Assembly: GCA_004322275.1 (NCBI GenBank)
Contig: SCTA01000031.1
Span: forward strand, 1 to 48,073
Direction of reading: 5' to 3'
Length of the DNA: 48,073 nt
Source of the DNA: a bacterium
GTDB lineage: Bacteria > Desulfobacterota > Deferrisomatia > Deferrisomatales > BM512
Position 1 is the first letter of the stretch; every line of letters begins with the position of its first letter. The translations under genes were made by a program, and so were the position numbers. The notes under the pieces were generated by a model that saw only the letters and a program-made list of their open reading frames with translations, searched no databases and had not been told where the DNA came from. Below, piece by piece: positions 42,717-48,073 of the stretch.

Positions 42717-42806
42717 GGGGAGCAGTAGCGGACGGATTACCTCTGGAGCGGTCTTTGCCTGGTCGCGGCGGCGTATTTTATGTTTCGGGGCGTGGCGGTG
42801 AACTGA
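42717..42806 (+). pseudogene. Detached C-terminal part of the DUF486 gene
   Basis: In the frame continuous with codon TCA 42551-42553, the sequence reads GEQ-stop-RTDYLWSGLCLVAAAYFMFRGVAVN and ends at TGA 42804-42806. This is the last DUF486 helix (family form GEPLRWxYLxGFxLIxxAxxFxF). The in-frame TAG at 42726-42728 stands where the family has PL codons, so mutations followed the insertion. No start codon or ribosome site is seen. Confidence 0.75.
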
Positions 42807-42813
42807 GGGAGAA

Positions 42814-43842
42814 TCAGGCGGTCCGGCGGGAGAGACAGCGCTTTTTGTAAGCGCCGTAAAACCAGACCAGCGCCAGAGTAACGGCGCAAAGAGCGCCGAC
42901 CCACTCCGGCAGCGCTTCGGTGAGGGTCCCCATGCGGGCCGAGGGGTTGATCTTCATCGCGGCGTAAACCGCGTCGAGGAGCCAGCCCATCAGGAGGGCC
43001 GAAACGCCTATGGAGAGAAGGTAGCGGACGGTGGTCTTCTTCCCGAAGACCCTGGAGAGCGCCATTATCGAGGCGGCGTTGGTCGCCGGACCGGCGAGCA
43101 GAAAGACGAGGGCCGCTCCGGGGCTCAGCCCCTTCGCTATCATGGCGGCGGCGACTGGGGTGGAGGCGCTGGCGCAGATGTACATCGGTATGCCGACCGC
43201 CAGCATCAGAAGGTGGCTCTGAAAGCCGGTCCCCACGTATTCGAGAAAGAAACCCTCCGGAATGACGGCGGTGATTACGCCCGCCAGTATCAGTCCCCCG
43301 AAGAGCCAGGGAGCTATCCCCAGATAGAGAGGCCCGAAGGCGAAGGAAACCCCCTCCGCCAGAATTCCGAAGAAGGTGTTGCTCTTCCCCCGCACCGTCG
43401 AGAGCGAAACCTCTGTCACTTTCGCCTCCTCCTCCCTTTCTCCGAACACCGCCTCGGAAACCCCCGCGACCACCGCCGAAAAGAAGGCGCAAAAGGGCCT
43501 CGCTACGGTCATCAGAGGATCCATCAGGGCGCTGGTCAGCAGTATCGAGTCTACGCCGGATTCCGGCGTCGAGACGAGGAAGCTGAGTATCGCGGGCTTT
43601 CCCGCCCCCTTGGCCCGAAGCCCGAGGGCGGTCGGCACCACCGCGCAGGAGCAGACCGGAAGGGGGACGCCGAAAAGGGCGGCCTTGAAGATGGGGGCGA
43701 ACCTTCCCCTCCCGAGGTGGGAGGCGACAAAATCCCCCGGAATAAATCCGTAGATGAGCCCCGCCGCCAGAAACCCGAAGAGCAGCCAGGGGCCGGAATC
43801 GGAAAAAGTCTTCAGTATCTCGCTGATAATATCGTTAAACAA
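42814..43842 (-). CDS. Permease of the SO_0444/DUF318 metal-efflux type
   Basis: 342 residues from a TTG start. About eight to ten membrane helices. Family landmarks: GVPLPVCSCAVVPTALGLRAKGAGKPAILSFLVSTPESGVDSI (about residues 58-100), with paired cysteines in the CSC motif. A second half repeats this plan with GIPMYICASASTPVAAAMIAKGLSPGAALVFLLAGPATNAAS. The SO_0444 group is linked to copper/zinc or arsenic-type export; the metal is not certain here. A cytoplasmic loop around 130-150 is acidic. It lies 108 bp downstream of the acyltransferase gene on the same strand. Confidence 0.8.
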   Translation of the reverse strand: MFNDIISEILKTFSDSGPWLLFGFLAAGLIYGFIPGDFVASHLGRGRFAPIFKAALFGVPLPVCSCAVVPTALGLRAKGAGKPAILSFLVSTPESGVDSILLTSALMDPLMTVARPFCAFFSAVVAGVSEAVFGEREEEAKVTEVSLSTVRGKSNTFFGILAEGVSFAFGPLYLGIAPWLFGGLILAGVITAVIPEGFFLEYVGTGFQSHLLMLAVGIPMYICASASTPVAAAMIAKGLSPGAALVFLLAGPATNAASIMALSRVFGKKTTVRYLLSIGVSALLMGWLLDAVYAAMKINPSARMGTLTEALPEWVGALCAVTLALVWFYGAYKKRCLSRRTA

Positions 43843-43950
43843 TTCGTCACCTGAGTTTAGGTTTTTTAAAAATATACCCTGCGTTGCGGCGAAAAGGGGC
43901 TCGGCGGTGATTTTATTTTGCGCGGGGGCTTGTCCCCGGGAAGGCGGGCG

Positions 43951-45426
43951 TTACTTCAGTTTCGCGGCTATCCGGTTGGCGTACTGGCGAAGGAGCGGTT
44001 CGTCCAGTATTTCGCAACTCTCACCCTGAAGGGCGATAAAGCCGCGCATGGCGAAGATGCCGAGGGCGTCGTTAAGAGCCCCGTCGATCTCCTCGTCCTT
44101 GACCAGTTTTTCCGTCTCTCCGCCGATTCCGGCGAAGATATCCCTTATGGCGCTTACGGCGAAGACGCTGGAGCCGCCGGGGCCGTCCTTGTACTTGCAG
44201 ATGGCCGCCGCGAGGCGGTAGGTCGGGGTGATGACCACTCCCGCCGCGACCATCGCCATAAGTTCCTCGGCCAGTTTCCCTCTCGACTGCTTCTCGGAGG
44301 TCAGCTCTACCGGCGCGCCGAAACGGACGTCTATCTCGGAACGCGAATAGGCCTTGTACTGCTTGTCGAGGCTGGCGAGCTGGGAGAGAAGGTCCTTGTG
44401 GGAAATGTTCTTTCCCGTGCGGCTCGCCTCGATGTCCTTGTCCTCGGGCACTATCGTATAGGCCAGCGAAACCGGGACAAGGTAAACCGAGCGTCCGTTT
44501 TCTCTCGCGTACGCGAAAATATCGGCCATTATGCCGAGTTTCGGCTTTCCTATCCTGCCGTCCCGCGAACGGGTTCCCTCCGGGTAGAACATCAAAGGCT
44601 CGTTATGATTCCATCCGTATTTCAAATACTCCGTGTGGACCTTCCTGTAGACCGGGTTCTGGAACCACTTTATCTCCCTGAAAAACCCGCCCTCGCCTAT
44701 GTATTCGCGCCGTATCCTGTAGGCGTTGAGCCTCGGAAGGGCGAGCGCGGAGACCCCGCGGAACAGGTTATCCCCGGCGGCGATCTTCGGCTGGGGCAGC
44801 CCGAAGGCGCTGAGCGCGAGGCAGATCGGGATGTGGTCCGCGTTGGAGAGGTGATTCGGGAGAAAAATTACGGGGGCTTTCTCGGTGAGGCCCTTTATCT
44901 CCTCGGCAAGGCCGGGCCTGGCCTCGGAGATGCGGAGGCTCCTGGCGAGGTTTGGGAAGAAGCGGTAGGAAAGCTGCTTGAAGAGCAGGAAAAAGGCGGG
45001 GTCGAACTCCGCCGCCATGTCGTCGGCGTAGTAGCTCGAAAGGTATTCGATGATCTCCAGAGGGTTCTTCAGGGCGGACAGCTCGCTGATTTTGCTCTGG
45101 AAATGCTTGAGCAGCCTTCTTTGCCTGTGGAGGCGCTCCGGATGCCCCTCCAGCGGCGCGTCGAGTATCTTTTTCTTGAGGGATTTTATCTGCGCGCGGA
45201 AGTGGACGAGCTGATAGGCCTTGGCGGTGCGGGCGGCCACGGCGGCGTCGAGGCGCTTCTCGGAGTAGCCCTTGACCACCCCCTTCGCAACCGCGTCCAC
45301 GACCTCGTCCTTGGTCCGTATCACGCGGTTGTTGGATACCATCCCCGCGAACCATCTCACCGGGGGTATCTTGCCGGCCTGTATGAAGAGCTCAAGGAGC
45401 TTTTCGGGAATTTCTTTCTTTTCCAC
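43951..45426 (-). CDS. Glycerolipid 1-acyltransferase-like protein
   Basis: 491 residues from a GTG start. The acyltransferase block I is present as FLPNHLSNADHIPI (an NHxxNxD form of the HxxxxD catalytic motif, about residue 185) and block III as MFYPEGTRSRDGRIGKPKLG (about 281-300). This is longer than PlsC (about 250 residues) and has a helical N-terminal domain of about 160 residues, as in PlsB-type or uncharacterised long acyltransferases. It transfers acyl chains to a glycerol or lipid acceptor at the membrane. Soluble-looking; no clear membrane helix. It precedes the permease gene. Confidence 0.78.
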   Translation of the reverse strand: MEKKEIPEKLLELFIQAGKIPPVRWFAGMVSNNRVIRTKDEVVDAVAKGVVKGYSEKRLDAAVAARTAKAYQLVHFRAQIKSLKKKILDAPLEGHPERLHRQRRLLKHFQSKISELSALKNPLEIIEYLSSYYADDMAAEFDPAFFLLFKQLSYRFFPNLARSLRISEARPGLAEEIKGLTEKAPVIFLPNHLSNADHIPICLALSAFGLPQPKIAAGDNLFRGVSALALPRLNAYRIRREYIGEGGFFREIKWFQNPVYRKVHTEYLKYGWNHNEPLMFYPEGTRSRDGRIGKPKLGIMADIFAYARENGRSVYLVPVSLAYTIVPEDKDIEASRTGKNISHKDLLSQLASLDKQYKAYSRSEIDVRFGAPVELTSEKQSRGKLAEELMAMVAAGVVITPTYRLAAAICKYKDGPGGSSVFAVSAIRDIFAGIGGETEKLVKDEEIDGALNDALGIFAMRGFIALQGESCEILDEPLLRQYANRIAAKLK

Positions 45427-45599
45427 TGTCTTCCCCGGAAAGGATTGCCTTAGAAGCGCTGACGTCGATTCTGACTTTTGCCATATAATGCCTTCTTAGC
45501 TTTCACTAGCCAAGCATTTTGCGACGGATTTTTTTCGTCCCCTCCGGCCGCCGCCGCCCTTGGCTGGAAAACCGGCGGCCAATCGTTTATCCTCTGCCC

Positions 45600-46562
45600 A
45601 TGACATCAACTCTCTCCCCGACGCTCGCCGTGGGGCGTTTCGCCCCCTCGCCCACCGGCCCGCTCCATCTCGGCTCGCTCGTCACCGCAGTCGGCAGCTA
45701 CCTCTTCGCCCGCTCACGGGGTGGTCGGTGGCTCCTGCGCATCGAGGATATAGACACGCAAAGGGTGGTAAAGGGCTGCGACGGCGACATCCTTCGCACC
45801 CTCGAAGCGCTCGGCCTTTGCTGGGACGGCGAGATAGTCTACCAGAGCAAGAGAACCGAAAGGTACGAGGCGGCGCTTTTTTCGCTCCTCGAAAAGGGAC
45901 TCGCCTACCCCTGCGGCTGCACCCGTAGCGAGATAGCCTCGGCCCCTTCCGCCCCACACCCCGGCGAGGAGGGGCCGCCCTACCCCGGCTTTTGCCGGAG
46001 AGGAATAAGGGAGAGCAAAATCCCCCGCTCGACGAGGGTTTGCACCGGTGACGGCGAAATATCCTTCACCGATCTTTTGCGCGGGAAAATCGCTTACGAC
46101 CTCTCAAGGGTTTCCGGGGACTTCGTCCTGAAAAGGGGTGACGGAATCTTCGCCTACCAGCTCGCCGTCGTTGTAGACGACCACGACGCCGGAGTGACTC
46201 AGGTGGTGCGCGGGGCGGACCTTCTCTCCTCCACCCCGAGGCAGATTCTCCTCCAGAAATATCTCGGTTTCCCGGTCCCCTCCTACGCGCACCTGCCGCT
46301 GGTTCTCGGGCCGGAGGGCCAAAAGCTCTCCAAGAGGGAAAGCGCCGTGTCTCTACTTGACGGCGTAAACCCCCGTAAAAAGGGCTCCGGGCTCATCGCC
46401 TCCGCACTGGCCTTCCTCGGCCATCCCCCGCCGCCGGGTCTCGACTCCGCTCCACCTGAAGAAATGCTCGCCTTCGCCGTTGAAAACTTCGACCCGGCCC
46501 GCATCCCCCTCGCCGATTCGCCCCTAAATCTTAAAAATATCTTGACGGCTTGCGCCCCCTGA
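45600..46562 (+). CDS. gluQRS: Glutamyl-Q tRNA(Asp) synthetase
   Basis: 320 residues from ATG 45600. It resembles the catalytic half of glutamyl-tRNA synthetase without an anticodon domain: GRFAPSPTGPLHLGSLVTA (HIGH-type, as HLGS), the IEDIDTQR block, a zinc-type CGCTRSEI...CRRG, and KLSKRESAVSL (KMSKS-type). GluQRS adds glutamate to queuosine at position 34 of tRNA(Asp). The absence of the anticodon-binding domain and the length near 300 residues separate it from true GluRS. Divergent from the acyltransferase gene. Confidence 0.92.
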   Translation: MTSTLSPTLAVGRFAPSPTGPLHLGSLVTAVGSYLFARSRGGRWLLRIEDIDTQRVVKGCDGDILRTLEALGLCWDGEIVYQSKRTERYEAALFSLLEKGLAYPCGCTRSEIASAPSAPHPGEEGPPYPGFCRRGIRESKIPRSTRVCTGDGEISFTDLLRGKIAYDLSRVSGDFVLKRGDGIFAYQLAVVVDDHDAGVTQVVRGADLLSSTPRQILLQKYLGFPVPSYAHLPLVLGPEGQKLSKRESAVSLLDGVNPRKKGSGLIASALAFLGHPPPPGLDSAPPEEMLAFAVENFDPARIPLADSPLNLKNILTACAP

Positions 46563-46702
46563 AAAGATTTTTATTATGATATAGCAGGATTTTTCTCTTT
46601 CGGCGGTTAAACCGGGTATATTTGAGTTGGGCAGGCTTGACCACAGCCCGAAAAACTGAAATGATAGAATACCGTTTTAATACTTTAAGCACCGGATAAT
46701 AT

Positions 46703-47803
46703 ATGCAGTTACCTTCACTCAAGATTCGCGACGTCATTCGCCCCTGCCCGGTTATTCAGGGCGGGATGGGCGTCGGCATATCCCTTTCGAGGCTCGCCAG
46801 CGCGGTCTCCCACGAAGGCGGGCTCGGAACGATATCGAGCGCCGCCCTGGACCGGCTTGTTTCAAAGGCCCTCGGCAGGAAGGTCTCGACGAGGGAAGCG
46901 GCCGCCCACGAAGTCGCCGAATCTAAAAAGGGCGGGGAGCCCGTGGCGATAAACATAATGGTCGCCCTCGAATCCACCTATGCGGATTCGGTTCTCGGCT
47001 CCCTCGACGCGGGCGTGGACGCGATAATCTCGGGAGCCGGCCTCCCCCTCGCTCTGCCCGCCCTTGCGAACGACCACCCCAACGGCAATAAAACCGCCCT
47101 CGTGCCCATCGTCTCCTCGGGCAGGGCGCTTCGCATCATCTGCAAGAGATGGCAAAAGCTCGGCAGGCTTCCCGACGCGGCGGTTGTCGAAGGTCCGCTC
47201 GCGGGCGGACACCTCGGGTGGAAAACCACGGACGAGATCTTCTCCCCCGAAGCCCGCCTCGAAAACATCCTTCCCGAATGTCTCGAAGTGGCGAAGGAAT
47301 TCGGCGGCTTCCCGATAATCGCGGCGGGCGGCATCTTCACCCACGAAGACATCGTCCGCTACATAGCGATGGGCGCTTCGGGGGTCCAGATGGGTACGCG
47401 CTTTCTGGCCACCGAAGAGAGCGGCGCTTCCGAGCGCTTTAAAAAGGCCGTCGTGGAGTGCGAGGAGAAGGACATCCTCATAGCAACCCAGCCCGGAAGC
47501 CCTTGCGGCCTTCCCTTCAGGATACTGAACAACTCCCCGATGTTCCTCGAAACCCTGCGCGGCATGAGAAAGACGATCTGCGACAAGGGCTACGCGATGC
47601 TTGGCGGAAAATGCGCCGCCCGCGAGCTTCCCGACCGCTTCTTCTGCATCTGCAACGGCCTTCTGAGTTCCGCGGGCTTCGAGCCGGGCAAAGAACCCGA
47701 GCTTTACACCGTCGGAGCCCTCGCCGGGATGGTCGACAGGATCATGTCGGTGGCCGACCTTATGAAAGAGCTTTGCGGCACTGCGGCGACGCAGGAAAGC
47801 TAG
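46703..47803 (+). CDS. Nitronate monooxygenase / FabK-like flavoprotein
   Basis: 366 residues, a TIM-barrel FMN protein. It opens with PVIQGGMGVGISLSRLASAVSHEGGLGTISS (FMN-binding glycine-rich start), then PVAINIMVAL, VVEGPLAGGHLGWKT (catalytic-histidine region) and PIIAAGGIFTHEDIVRYIAMGASGVQMGTRFLATEES, the phosphate-binding signature. A C-terminal extension with a cysteine set (GGKCAARELPDRFFCICNGLL) differs from short nitronate monooxygenases and is found in one anaerobe-type subgroup. Likely an oxidoreductase acting on nitronate or an enoyl substrate; the exact reaction is open. Confidence 0.85.
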   Translation: MQLPSLKIRDVIRPCPVIQGGMGVGISLSRLASAVSHEGGLGTISSAALDRLVSKALGRKVSTREAAAHEVAESKKGGEPVAINIMVALESTYADSVLGSLDAGVDAIISGAGLPLALPALANDHPNGNKTALVPIVSSGRALRIICKRWQKLGRLPDAAVVEGPLAGGHLGWKTTDEIFSPEARLENILPECLEVAKEFGGFPIIAAGGIFTHEDIVRYIAMGASGVQMGTRFLATEESGASERFKKAVVECEEKDILIATQPGSPCGLPFRILNNSPMFLETLRGMRKTICDKGYAMLGGKCAARELPDRFFCICNGLLSSAGFEPGKEPELYTVGALAGMVDRIMSVADLMKELCGTAATQES

Positions 47804-47824
47804 CTGTAGACAAACTACCTTCGA

Positions 47825-47857
47825 GTCCAAAAACATTTCATTAACCTGTTTTTGGAC
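47825..47857 (+). terminator. Terminator-like hairpin after nitronate monooxygenase gene
   Basis: GTCCAAAAACA (47825-47835) pairs with TGTTTTTGGAC (47847-47857) over an 11-nt loop, followed by a CTTCTTTTC tail. It lies about 20 bp after the stop codon at 47803. Confidence 0.6.
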
Positions 47858-48024
47858 GAGCCTTCTTTTCGTCTTTCCCCGTGGCCCGTAGGTGACGCAG
47901 GGAGCGGAGGCGGAAAGGGCGGCGGGGGGGTCTTAGCGAGCTTTTGCGAGCGGGTGCCCCCTCACGCCCCCGCCGTAGCGACCGGTCGCTCGTAGAGCGA
48001 GCGGCTCCTTCCGGGCCGAGTTTT

Positions 48025-48052
48025 GCCCCACTTTTTCGACAAAAAGTGGGGC
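48025..48052. repeat. Perfect 12-bp hairpin near window end
   Basis: GCCCCACTTTTT (48025-48036) and AAAAAGTGGGGC (48041-48052) pair over loop CGAC. It belongs to the GC-rich repeat region 47880-48073, which also holds a GCGACCGGTCGC palindrome and sequences resembling the 94-bp repeat. No gene was seen in this 3' stretch. Confidence 0.6.
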
Positions 48053-48073
48053 GCGGGTGCGGGGCGCGCCAAG

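Overview
The window is a GC-rich, gene-dense chromosomal segment from an anaerobic, respiring, Gram-negative bacterium. Gene content points to a deltaproteobacterial (Desulfuromonadota/Geobacter-like) lineage. The pointers are a selenopeptide with its radical SAM maturase, a 2-oxoacid:acceptor oxidoreductase with a GltD-type NAD(P)H subunit, DUF362 and polyferredoxin electron-transfer genes, and a large DUF11/OmpA surface cluster. The assignment rests on recognised families only; there is no rRNA or other marker gene. No tRNA, rRNA or CRISPR array was seen.

Layout. 1-5000: a RAYT (REP-associated transposase, cut by the window edge) with a REP hairpin; two AT-rich loci that look horizontally acquired (a 2-TM protein, and a DUF4747 protein paired with a 4-TM protein); and between them a GC-rich selenopeptide / radical SAM-SPASM / macro-domain operon. 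5000-6540: a DUF504 protein and a RNase Z-like hydrolase. 6700-14840: a co-directional operon of a small 2-TM protein, a symporter-fused hybrid histidine kinase, a TMTC-like TPR membrane protein and a U32 protein. 15030-19500: a four-gene 2-oxoacid oxidoreductase operon on the minus strand. 19500-26200: secreted beta-sandwich and beta-helix proteins around a DUF362/NapH-NapG electron-transfer pair. 26280-30830: DedA, TM2, a P-type cation ATPase and a CoA-binding protein. 31140-42020: four co-directional DUF11-type secreted proteins ending in a 2224-residue fusion of adhesin-like repeats, a predicted beta-barrel and an OmpA peptidoglycan-binding domain. 42290-47800: a DUF486 gene broken by a small inverted-repeat element, a permease, an acyltransferase, gluQRS and a nitronate monooxygenase-like gene.

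Two themes stand out. First, several candidate new systems: a multi-UGA selenopeptide lying in the same frame as its maturase and separated from it only by UGA codons, a RexAB-like two-gene module, and the DUF11-barrel-OmpA surface complex. Second, the intergenic gaps, especially between convergent genes, hold several different structured repeats. These include a 94-bp repeat present twice at about 93% identity with a third diverged copy, a 142-bp element with 17-bp perfect terminal inverted repeats, a 229-bp element with 15-bp imperfect ones, and a 161-bp element that interrupts DUF486 with a CA target duplication.
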